Below, in pieces: positions 1 through 7,247 of a stretch of DNA of 13,028 nucleotides. A model generated the notes under the pieces. It was not told the origin of the DNA. It saw only the letters and a program-made list of their open reading frames with translations, and did not search any database. The number at the start of each line of letters is the position of its first letter. Within the stretch, counting starts at the first letter, position 1. A program made the position numbers and the translations under genes. The DNA comes from RBG-13-66-14 sp964436465 (lineage in GTDB: Bacteria; RBG-13-66-14). The stretch lies in NCBI GenBank assembly GCA_964436465.1, contig CAYTCV010000052.1, forward strand, positions 1 through 13,028, read 5' to 3'.

Positions 1-720
1 CATCATCACACTGAATAGAGTGTCTTCAGTGTATTCTTTTTCTTCTAATGGTTTAAAAAAAGTTTCTACGACGGCGGCTACGGTTTCTGAGGCATAGCTG
101 CCTTCATCTACCCATTTTTCAAGTACTTTAGGTATTTTCCAGCCCGCTTCCCGGTATCGAGCATTAAATTCTCGACATATGCTTTTAATGAACTCGATGA
201 CCTGCGTCCCGGCGTCGTTGACGTAGAACTCCTCGGTAACGGTGTGCCCCACGGAGCGGAGGATTTGGGCCAACGCGCTGCCCAGGGCGGCGGCGCGGCC
301 GTTCACCACCAGCAGCGGCCCCGTAGGATTCGCGCTCACGTATTCCAGGTTGATTTTTAACGGCTTCTCGGCGGGCCAGCGGAACGGCTCCTTTTCAGCG
401 AGAATGGATTTTACGGGCTCAGCCTGCGCCTTGGCGGCGAGATGAAAGTTCAAAAAGCCGGGCCCGGCGACCTCGACGCGCTCCACCAGATTTCCTAAAA
501 CTTTCCCCAGCTCTCCGGCCAGCGCCTCGCCGATTTGCCGCGGGTTCTTCTTCAACGGACCGGCAAGCTGCAATGCCAAATTGCAGGCGAAGTGCCCGAA
601 CTTCGGCTCCGCCGAGGGCGAGAGGTCGAAGGCGGGCAGACCCTCGGGGAATTTGAAGAGGGCCTTGGCGGTCTCTTCGACAAAACGCCGCAACACGTGC
701 TGATAATCGTTTAACGCCAT
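1..720 (-). CDS. argS: Arginyl-tRNA synthetase, N-terminal 240 residues (partial)
   Basis: Class I aminoacyl-tRNA synthetase that charges tRNA-Arg in the cytoplasm. The frame is open from the ATG at 720 to the window edge, so the KMSK loop and the anticodon-binding domain are outside the window. Residues 1-105 are the Arg-specific additional N-terminal domain, ending in VEVAGPGFLNFHLA, a hallmark of the family. The catalytic fold follows with EYVSANPTGPLLVVNGRAAA and then EEFYVNDAGTQV, matching the usual ANPTGP...YYVNDAGNQ block. The HIGH tetrapeptide, normally HVGH here, reads LVVN, so both histidines are absent. The start lies 1 nt after the rlmH stop, as the last visible gene of the operon. 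The last ~180 bases in the window (codons ~181-240) are AT-rich, about 41% GC against 78% at 241-300. Identity is secure; catalytic competence is not proven. Confidence 0.93.
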   Translation of the reverse strand, partial: MALNDYQHVLRRFVEETAKALFKFPEGLPAFDLSPSAEPKFGHFACNLALQLAGPLKKNPRQIGEALAGELGKVLGNLVERVEVAGPGFLNFHLAAKAQAEPVKSILAEKEPFRWPAEKPLKINLEYVSANPTGPLLVVNGRAAALGSALAQILRSVGHTVTEEFYVNDAGTQVIEFIKSICREFNARYREAGWKIPKVLEKWVDEGSYASETVAAVVETFFKPLEEKEYTEDTLFSVMM

Positions 721-721
721 T

Positions 722-1189
722 TCACTTGTGGTACGGGTGTCCGGTGAGAATCGTGAAGGCGCGGTACAGCCCCTCGACGACCACCAGTCGCGCCAGCTCG
801 TGGGGCAGCGTCCACGGGCCGAGGGAGAGGGTCATGTCCACCTTCATCGGTTCGAGGCCCGCTGCGCCGCCGAGGATGACGTCCAGGCCCGGCTTCGTCC
901 CCCGAGCCTCGTCGAGCCATTTCGCGAATTCCTCGCTGGAAAGCTCCCGTCCCCGCGGGTCCACCTGGACGGAGGCGAATCCCCCCTCCCGTCTGGCGGC
1001 CAGGGCGACGGCGGCCCGGCGGCGGGCCCACTCCAGCCCCCCCTTCTCCCCCTCCTTCAGGGGCGGCTCGCGCACCTGGACCAGCTGAAAATTGCAGAAG
1101 CGGTTCAGGCGCTCGATGTAGAACGCAAGCCCGTCGCGGACGAAATCGCGCCGCGTCGGGGAAACGGTGAGCAGCCGGACGGTGAACAT
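722..1189 (-). CDS. rlmH: 23S rRNA pseudouridine-1915 N3-methyltransferase RlmH
   Basis: SPOUT-superfamily methyltransferase of the YbeA/RlmH family, which uses SAM to methylate N3 of pseudouridine 1915 in helix 69 of 23S rRNA, acting on assembled 70S ribosomes. It has 155 residues, the usual length. The SAM-binding trefoil knot is at the C-terminal end: VILGGAAGL (about 104-112), LSLGPWTLPHELAR (121-134) and the terminal GHPYHK. These correspond to the family's GG-x-x-G, LSL-x-x-x-TLPH and YH-basic ends. The ATG at 1189 directly abuts the rsfS stop codon (zero spacing), and its TGA is 1 nt before argS, so translation is probably coupled. The pairing with rsfS is the common bacterial arrangement. 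Confidence 0.95.
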   Translation of the reverse strand: MFTVRLLTVSPTRRDFVRDGLAFYIERLNRFCNFQLVQVREPPLKEGEKGGLEWARRRAAVALAARREGGFASVQVDPRGRELSSEEFAKWLDEARGTKPGLDVILGGAAGLEPMKVDMTLSLGPWTLPHELARLVVVEGLYRAFTILTGHPYHK

Positions 1190-1558
1190 TTAGAGGCCGA
1201 GCTCCAGCGTCGGCGCGTCGCCCCAGAGCCGCTCGAGGTCGTAGTACCGCCGAACCGGACGCCGGAATAGGTGCACCACCACGTCGAAGTAGTCCAGCAA
1301 AACCCAGTTACAGGTCTCGAATCCCTCGCGGTGGAGAGGCTTGACGCCCCGGGGGGCGAGGTCGCGCTCGAGACGCTCGCACAGCGCCCGGACGTGGTTC
1401 TCGGTCACTCCCGAGGCGATGACGAAGTAGTCGCTCATCGCCCCGACGGTCCGCAGGTCGAGGGCGACGACTTCCTCGGCCTTGCCTTCATCGAGGCAGA
1501 CCGCGATGAGGCGGGCCAGCTCCTCTCCCTCGGGCGGCGGTTTCCGGGTGGGGGTCAT
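1190..1558 (-). CDS. rsfS: Ribosomal silencing factor RsfS (Iojap family)
   Basis: RsfS binds ribosomal protein uL14 on the 50S subunit and blocks 30S joining, lowering translation under nutrient limitation. The 122-residue protein shows the family core: ALDLRTVGAMSDYFVIASG (about 32-50), then a helix VTENHVRALCERLERDL, a glycine-containing turn, and the strand/helix LLDYFDVVVHLFRRPVRRYYDLERLWGDA (87-115). The first ~12 residues are a proline/charge-rich extension of no recognised role. The ATG at 1558 overlaps the stop of the upstream HD-domain gene as ATGA, indicating coupled translation, and the stop abuts rlmH. Confidence 0.95.
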   Translation of the reverse strand: MTPTRKPPPEGEELARLIAVCLDEGKAEEVVALDLRTVGAMSDYFVIASGVTENHVRALCERLERDLAPRGVKPLHREGFETCNWVLLDYFDVVVHLFRRPVRRYYDLERLWGDAPTLELGL

Positions 1559-2157
1559 TTATTCAAAGCCCGCTCCAGAGCCGTGATTTGGGCCAGGGCG
1601 TTCGGGTGAACCTCGAGCCCCTGGGCGGCGACGTAACCGGTGGTGCTTTTCAGGCGCATTACCAAGGCGGCGACGGGGTCACGCCCGGCGGTTTCCCGTA
1701 GTTCTTCTATTCCCTCGTGAGCGCGACCCGGCTCGATGGCGTCGGCCAGCATCAACGAGCACAGGAGCGGCGTCGGTGACGGGTGGCCGATGGTGTGGTA
1801 CCGGACGGCGAAGAGCACGCCCGCGTCGCGCAGCCCCGCGTCGTGGGCGAACTGGGCCGCCAGGGCGGCGTGGGCCAGCTTCCGGGGGTAGCGCTCCTCG
1901 AGGTCGTCCAGGGGGAAATCGGGGGTGGGACCGGAGCCGTCACGGTGTGAGTCGTGCAGGATGCCGGCCAGATAAGCCCGCGGGGGCAGCGGCACTCCGG
2001 CGACGGGCTCCTCCTCCGGCAGGGATAGCTCGCGGAACCTGTCCTCCATCCCCGGGGCGAGGTCGGCGGCGACCCGGGCGGTCCTCAGCACATGACCGCC
2101 CCGGCGCTCGTTCAGGGCAGCCAGAGCGGCCTCGATGAGTCGGGTTTGATAATCCAA
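1555..2157 (-). CDS. yqeK: YqeK-like HD-domain phosphohydrolase
   Basis: HD-superfamily metal-dependent phosphohydrolase of 200 residues. Members of the YqeK family hydrolyse symmetrical dinucleoside tetraphosphates such as Ap4A. Metal-ligand candidates are all present and in order: H22 (GGHVLRTARVA), H68-D69 (LAGILHDSHRD), H96 (KLAHAALAA), H121 (AVRYHTIGHPS) and D139 (MLADAIEPGR). The last two blocks are specifically YqeK-like. Position immediately before rsfS is the usual one for yqeK, but nadD, its common upstream partner, is replaced by a Roadblock gene. The start is TTG at 2157, with an AAGGA about 13 nt upstream. No ATG or GTG near the N-terminus fits better, although the spacing is long. 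The region between the first histidine and the HD pair (about 35-60) is longer than in compact YqeKs and proline-rich. Assigned by motif and context; substrate is inferred. Confidence 0.85.
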   Translation of the reverse strand: MDYQTRLIEAALAALNERRGGHVLRTARVAADLAPGMEDRFRELSLPEEEPVAGVPLPPRAYLAGILHDSHRDGSGPTPDFPLDDLEERYPRKLAHAALAAQFAHDAGLRDAGVLFAVRYHTIGHPSPTPLLCSLMLADAIEPGRAHEGIEELRETAGRDPVAALVMRLKSTTGYVAAQGLEVHPNALAQITALERALNK

Positions 2158-2173
2158 TTCCGCGGCAGCGTCC

Positions 2174-2530
2174 TTAACGTAAAATCCGCGCCATCTCGGT
2201 GATGATTCCGCCGGTGGCGTCCCAGACCTTGGCCAGGTTGGCCTTTTCCGTCGCCACCACGGCCAGGGTCAGCTGGTTCGGCAGCCGCGAGAGGACGATG
2301 ACGCCGGACTGGAATCGGGTGACGGATTGGACGACGGCCCCGTAGTTGAGCTCCTCGCCGATTTGCTTGAAGGAGAGGTAGCCGCCGGCGCAAATCGCCC
2401 CGATGGCCTCGACGTCGGCCTCCTCGGTGCCGGCGGAATCGAGCACGAGCCCATCCTCACCGACCACCACGGCGACCTTGACCTCTTTGACCTCGAGCAG
2501 GCGCTTCAGGATTTCCACGACCTCATTCAC
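2174..2530 (-). CDS. Roadblock/LC7-domain protein (MglB-like)
   Basis: Small 118-residue protein with the whole-length Roadblock/LC7 fold: an N-terminal helix (VVEILKRLLEV), a strand pair with VAVVVGEDGLVLDSAG (19-34), a central helix EAIGAICAGGYLSFKQIGEEL, strands VVQSVTRFQSGVIVLSRL and LTLAVVATEKANLAKVW, and a closing helix. Bacterial members dimerise and commonly act as GTPase-activating or scaffold partners of Ras-like GTPases (MglA in Myxococcus). No GTPase gene is in this window. The GTG start at 2530 shares its first base with the TAG stop of the TPR gene, and the gene is followed 16 nt later by the HD-domain gene. This places it in the ribosome-maturation operon, where its job is not obvious. 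Confidence 0.82.
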   Translation of the reverse strand: MNEVVEILKRLLEVKEVKVAVVVGEDGLVLDSAGTEEADVEAIGAICAGGYLSFKQIGEELNYGAVVQSVTRFQSGVIVLSRLPNQLTLAVVATEKANLAKVWDATGGIITEMARILR

Positions 2531-3654
2531 TACTCGACTCCTTTGTCCTCTTCCTCTACCTCTTCGTCTTTGCGCCCGGCCATGCCGGAGAGCCAGCTCG
2601 AGAAGGTCTTGAAAGCGGGTTTCTTGGTTTCTTCGACGGGTATGAAGGGAGCCGCATCCTTTACCGGGGGTATCTCCGGAGGCACCTCGTCCTCGGGCAT
2701 AACCTCGACGGTTTCCGGCTCCACGATGGCCAGTTCCTCGGTGTCGGGCGGAGGAGGCACGGGCACCTCGACCCGGATTTCGGGCTCGTCGCCGGCGTGC
2801 CTCACCGGCTTACCTTCCCCGGCCTTCGGCGCGACCGGGGCGGCCGCCTCTTTTTGAGCGACGGCTTCACGGGGCTCGCCATTAGCGACGTCGAGGGGCG
2901 CCGCCGGGGGAATTAAATCCAAATCTATCTCCGTGGGTTCGTCGGTCGCGCCGGAATCGGCCTTCTCCTCATCCGTCGCAGCCTTAGCGGCGTCCGGCGC
3001 CGGAACCCCCGCCCCGTCCACGGGCAGGTCCGCCACGGGCAGAGGCTCGTCGGGTTCCGTGGACGAGGGGAGGGATTCGGCCCGCATCACGTTCTCGAAA
3101 TCGAGGGTGTCCGAAGGCCGCTCCTCGACCTCGTCCATCTCGCCGGAGAGGGGCTCGGTGGGTGGTATTCTCGTCGAGGTGGATTCGATGTCGATTTCGA
3201 TGACCTCGCCCTGGCCGCGCGAAAGGGATTTACCCTCCAGTTTCGCCAACTGCTGGGCCGCGGCGTCGTTGGACGGGTCGAGCTCGAGGATGCGACGATA
3301 GGTGGTGGCCGCCTCGCCGTAGCGCCGCTGGTGCAGCCTGACGTTGGCCATGGAGGACAGGGCCACGAGATTGTCCCGGTCCAAGCCCAGGATGTCCTCG
3401 AAGGTGGCCTCCGCCTTGGGGTAGTTGCCCAGGTCCAGGTAGCACTTGCCCAGAACAATCCTGGCGGGGATGTAATCGGGACGCCGGCCCATGCCCCGCT
3501 TGAGTACCGCGAAGGCCTCCTCGAACAGACCGCTCTTCCGGTAGGCGTCCGCCAGGGGCACGAAGGCCAGGGAATCGGGGTCGCGCGCCAGGAGTTGGGT
3601 GTAGCGCTCAATCTCCGGTCCGAGCTGGAAACGCTTGGCCATATTGGGAAACAT
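2530..3654 (-). CDS. TPR-repeat protein with long disordered acidic C-terminus
   Basis: 374-residue protein with no signal peptide. Residues about 14-140 form tandem tetratricopeptide repeats: a partial first unit, then units around 30-60 (LADAYRKSGLFEEAFAVLKRG), 63-94 (LGKCYLDLGNYPKAEATFED) and 97-128 (ANVRLHQRRYGEAATTYRRI). Each has the small-residue, Gly/Tyr and Pro spacing typical of TPRs. Residues ~150-374 are low complexity, rich in Glu, Asp, Pro, Ala and Val, and probably unstructured, ending in a short Lys/Glu-rich tail. TPRs serve as protein-binding scaffolds; the partner here is unknown, with the translationally coupled Roadblock protein the first candidate. An in-frame ATG at 3642 (residue 5) is an alternative start and has better spacing from the GGGGG run at 3655-3659. 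First gene of the operon, behind the promoter at 3687-3715. Confidence 0.85.
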   Translation of the reverse strand: MFPNMAKRFQLGPEIERYTQLLARDPDSLAFVPLADAYRKSGLFEEAFAVLKRGMGRRPDYIPARIVLGKCYLDLGNYPKAEATFEDILGLDRDNLVALSSMANVRLHQRRYGEAATTYRRILELDPSNDAAAQQLAKLEGKSLSRGQGEVIEIDIESTSTRIPPTEPLSGEMDEVEERPSDTLDFENVMRAESLPSSTEPDEPLPVADLPVDGAGVPAPDAAKAATDEEKADSGATDEPTEIDLDLIPPAAPLDVANGEPREAVAQKEAAAPVAPKAGEGKPVRHAGDEPEIRVEVPVPPPPDTEELAIVEPETVEVMPEDEVPPEIPPVKDAAPFIPVEETKKPAFKTFSSWLSGMAGRKDEEVEEEDKGVE

Positions 3655-3686
3655 CCCCCGGCGTTTTTTTAACGGGAACCCATTGA

Positions 3687-3715
3687 AGTTTAGCCCGCTG
3701 ACGTTTTTTAGTCAA
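3687..3715 (-). promoter_or_regulatory. Sigma70-type promoter of the TPR-to-argS operon
   Basis: Read on the minus strand: TTGACT (3715-3710), a 17-nt spacer, then TAAACT (3692-3687). Each hexamer differs from consensus by one or two bases and the spacing is optimal. The predicted transcript starts near 3680 and leaves a leader of about 26 nt before the first ATG. Confidence 0.75.
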
Positions 3716-3724
3716 GGGTCAGAA

Positions 3725-3754
3725 TTGTAAGACGTTGCCCCACCGTGCTATACT
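3725..3754 (+). promoter_or_regulatory. Sigma70-type promoter of the envelope-protein pair
   Basis: TTGTAA (3725-3730), 18-nt spacer, TATACT (3749-3754). Transcription would begin near 3761, about 32 nt before the ATG at 3793. Its -35 lies only 9 bp from the -35 of the divergent promoter, so the two could be co-regulated or compete. Confidence 0.65.
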
Positions 3755-3792
3755 GCCTTAAAAGCCTCTCAACCAAAACCGAGGACACCGAT

Positions 3793-4419
3793 ATGAGGTA
3801 CATACTGCTATTCTGCCTGCTGACGGCCCTGCTCGCCCCGAGCCTGGCCCGGGACGAGGTGACCTACGACCCCGGTGACGGGGAGGAGCCGACCACTCCC
3901 GAGACCCCCGCCGCCGAGGGCAACTTCCACGTTCCCGGGGCCGTCTGTGCCGGGCTGACGCTGGGCTACATGACCTGGCCCGTGAACAGTCCCTACGGCC
4001 ACGACGGCGGCGGCTTCCTGGTCGGCGTCTCCGGGGCGTACTACTTCGTGGAGAATCTGGCGGCGAAGCTGGGGCTGGGATTCGGCCTCGGCGAATACAC
4101 CACCATGATTCACGTGGACCTGGGCGCCCAGTACAACATCCCGGTGAGCGAGATGTTCACCGCCTTCCTGGGGGCGGGTCTCGCGCTGGACATGGGCTCC
4201 TGGAATGCCTTCACGTTCGCGGACCGCGGCGAGGACGACCCCGAAGACCAGAACGACCCGGTCTACCACGACGGCGACAAAACCAACGTGGGCTTCAACG
4301 TCAACGGGGGAATCGAGTTCTTCGCCACAAACTTCCTCGCGCTGCGGCCGATGACCTTCTTCGACATCGCGGGCAGCGTCCACTGGGGCGTCGGGCTCAC
4401 CGTGAGCTACTACTTCTAG
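3793..4419 (+). CDS. Predicted outer-membrane beta-barrel protein
   Basis: 208 residues from the chosen ATG, which has GAGGA 7 nt upstream and opens a clear Sec signal peptide (MRYILLFCLLTALLAPSLA, cleavage likely before RDE). An ATG 48 bases upstream is in frame, but would put a polar segment before the signal peptide and lies within the promoter -10 region. The mature protein starts with an acidic Pro/Thr-rich linker (about 20-45). Alternating hydrophobic/polar strands follow, with aromatic girdles (GAYYFVENLAAKLGLGFGLG, AFLGAGLALDMGS, VGLTVSYYF). It ends in YYF, the C-terminal aromatic signal recognised by the BAM machinery. An Asp/Glu-rich stretch around residues 140-160 is probably an extracellular loop. 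It resembles OmpA/OmpW-like small barrels (porin family), but I recognise no specific family. Cotranscribed with the next gene. Confidence 0.75.
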   Translation: MRYILLFCLLTALLAPSLARDEVTYDPGDGEEPTTPETPAAEGNFHVPGAVCAGLTLGYMTWPVNSPYGHDGGGFLVGVSGAYYFVENLAAKLGLGFGLGEYTTMIHVDLGAQYNIPVSEMFTAFLGAGLALDMGSWNAFTFADRGEDDPEDQNDPVYHDGDKTNVGFNVNGGIEFFATNFLALRPMTFFDIAGSVHWGVGLTVSYYF

Positions 4420-4430
4420 GCGGGAGGGCG

Positions 4431-4949
4431 ATGCCCCGGCGCATTTTCATCATCCTCTGCCTTCTTTCCTGCGCGGCGACGGCGGTGCCCTTCGCCGGTA
4501 TCCGGGGCGGAGTGGAGGCCTACACCTGGCCGTCCGGCGGCGGCTGGCGGTCGGCCTTCGGCCTGGAAATCTTCCTCGACACGGACGGCGCCGCCCTCGA
4601 GCTTATCTACGGCGTGAACTTCGACTTCAACACGGTGAACCGAATCACCCTGGGCATCATCCGGTACTACGACATTGCCCGGCGGCAGGCGCTGCGCTTC
4701 GGCTTCGGCGCCGGGATGAGCTACCCCTTTTCCCGCGACTGGTACAACTGGGACCTGCGCCTGAAGCGCGCCTGGTGGGAGATGAACCTGGACGCCGGCT
4801 GGCGGTGGGAGTTCACCCACGGCCTGGCTCTCTTGGCCGATGTGAAGTTCTCGGTGGGCGCCGGGCGTAAACCTGATGTTTGGTACGGTGGGCGGCTCGA
4901 GACCGGCGTGGGCCTGTCCGGCTGGCTGGGGCTGGTAGTGTACCCTTGA
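4431..4949 (+). CDS. Secreted beta-rich envelope protein, probable small barrel
   Basis: 172 residues with a signal peptide at the N-terminus (MPRRIFIILCLLSCAATA, cleavage likely before VPF). The mature part is glycine- and aromatic-rich with an alternating strand pattern: FAGIRGGVEAYTWPSGGG, ALELIYGVNFDFN, ALRFGFGAGMSYPF, WWEMNLDAGWRWEF, ALLADVKFSVGAG and a final GWLGLVVYP. This is consistent with an eight-strand-type outer-membrane barrel, although the C-terminus is YP rather than a terminal aromatic residue. The start lies 11 nt after the preceding stop, with GGAGG only 3 nt from the ATG. It is probably made together with the upstream barrel. The cysteine at residue 14 lies within the signal hydrophobic core (LLSCAATA), so a lipoprotein reading (LLSC) cannot be dismissed. 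Family not recognised. Confidence 0.68.
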   Translation: MPRRIFIILCLLSCAATAVPFAGIRGGVEAYTWPSGGGWRSAFGLEIFLDTDGAALELIYGVNFDFNTVNRITLGIIRYYDIARRQALRFGFGAGMSYPFSRDWYNWDLRLKRAWWEMNLDAGWRWEFTHGLALLADVKFSVGAGRKPDVWYGGRLETGVGLSGWLGLVVYP

Positions 4950-4972
4950 CCAAATTAATTGCGCCGACGCAG

Positions 4973-4994
4973 GGGCGGGTGTCCACACCCGCCC
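4973..4994. repeat. GC-rich palindrome in the intergenic region
   Basis: A perfect 9-bp inverted repeat, GGGCGGGTG and CACCCGCCC, around a 4-nt TCCA loop. No T-run follows on either strand, so it is a poor terminator. Its form resembles short dispersed intergenic palindromes, but only one copy is seen here. Confidence 0.5.
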
Positions 4995-5050
4995 GCCGCA
5001 CAATCCCCCCTGGGAAGCGAACGAAGGCTGGTGATTGACTACGATATGAA

Positions 5051-5074
5051 ACAGGCGGGAATTATCCCGCCTGT
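5051..5074 (-). terminator. Hairpin terminator shared by groESL and the convergent barrel pair
   Basis: A perfect 10-bp stem (ACAGGCGGGA with TCCCGCCTGT) and a 4-nt loop, lying between convergent stops at 4949 and 5099. On the minus strand it is followed by TTTCAT, so it should end groEL transcription about 25-50 nt past the stop. On the plus strand the tail is GTTACG, weaker but still a strong hairpin that may act bidirectionally. Confidence 0.78.
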
Positions 5075-5098
5075 GTTACGTTCCGGTTCGACCAGAGC

Positions 5099-6730
<1,632 letters not shown>

Positions 6731-6766
6731 CGGATGTCTCCTTAAAAGCGAAAAGTGTGTCTTTAA

Positions 6767-7057
6767 CTACTCGATGACGCCCAGGACGTCGTCCTCGCGC
6801 ATGATGACGTACTCCTCGCCGTCGATTTTGACCTCGGAGCCGGAGTACTTGCCGAAGAGAATCTCCTGACCCTTCTTCAGGCGCATGGGGAGGATGCTGC
6901 CCTCCTCGGTGCGCTTGCCCTCGCCCAGTGAGACGACTTTCCCCCGCTGGGGTTTTTCCTTGGCCGTGTCGGGGATGATGATGCCGCCCGCGGTCTTCTC
7001 CGCCTCATCCTCGAGGCGCTTGACCAGGATGCGGTCTCCGAGAGGCTTGAACTTCAT
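6767..7057 (-). CDS. groES: Co-chaperonin GroES (Hsp10)
   Basis: 96-residue lid of the GroEL chamber. The N-terminal FKPLGDRILVKRLEDE, the mobile loop that docks onto GroEL (EKTAGGIIIPDTAKEKPQ, about 20-37), the GKVVSLGEG strand, the VLFGKYSG-type segment (ILFGKYSGSEVKIDGEEY) and the terminal EDDVLGVIE are all canonical. The ATG at 7057 has a strong GGAGGAG about 4 nt upstream. It is first in the operon and has its own promoter region at about 7115-7152. No CIRCE operator is seen in front of it. Confidence 0.98.
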   Translation of the reverse strand: MKFKPLGDRILVKRLEDEAEKTAGGIIIPDTAKEKPQRGKVVSLGEGKRTEEGSILPMRLKKGQEILFGKYSGSEVKIDGEEYVIMREDDVLGVIE

Positions 7058-7136
7058 GGTCTCCTCCGGGAAAAGCTGTGGTTATCGAAAAAACGTACCT
7101 CAAACTCTGGAACTAAAATAGTCCGCAGGATGGTAA

Positions 7137-7152
7137 AGCAAGCAGCGTGCCA
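7137..7152 (-). promoter_or_regulatory. Putative sigma54 (-24/-12) promoter of groESL
   Basis: The minus strand reads TGGCACGCTGCTTGCT. Against the sigma54 consensus TGGCACG-r-NNN-TTGCW it matches every specified base except the weakly conserved purine, with exact GG-to-GC spacing. Predicted start is near 7126, giving a ~69-nt leader before groES. A competing sigma70 reading exists: TATTTT at 7120-7115, with TTGCTT only 15 nt away, a poorer fit. Confidence 0.6.
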
Positions 7153-7160
7153 AAGGAAAC

Positions 7161-7176
7161 CGGCCGTCACGGGCCG
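7161..7176 (-). terminator. Possible lgt terminator hairpin
   Basis: A 5-bp GC stem (CGGCC/GGCCG) with a 6-nt loop lies between the lgt stop and the groESL promoter. On the minus strand it is followed by GTTTCCTTT, a weak U-tract. On the plus strand TTTT follows, but there is no plus-strand gene to end. It could instead be an upstream protein-binding palindrome. Confidence 0.35.
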
Positions 7177-7247
7177 TTTTACGACGCACCGCCCCCGCAT
7201 TCAAAGCGCCACCTTGACACCGCCGGGGGGGAGAGTGCCTTTTTGGC

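Noticed and set aside
242..445. A 67-codon plus-strand frame antisense to argS
   Set aside because: Explained by the argS reading frame on the other strand; no supporting signal.
2112..2393. A 93-codon minus-strand frame overlapping the Roadblock gene
   Set aside because: Out-of-frame shadow of the Roadblock gene; lacks a plausible start and any domain.
7213..7218. A plus-strand TTGACA
   Set aside because: No -10 at a suitable distance and no plus-strand gene downstream.
7225..7245. A GAGTGC half-site suggesting a CIRCE operator for groESL
   Set aside because: Only one half is present, no matching TTAGCACTC arm 9 nt away, and it sits about 170 bp from groES beside the lgt stop.
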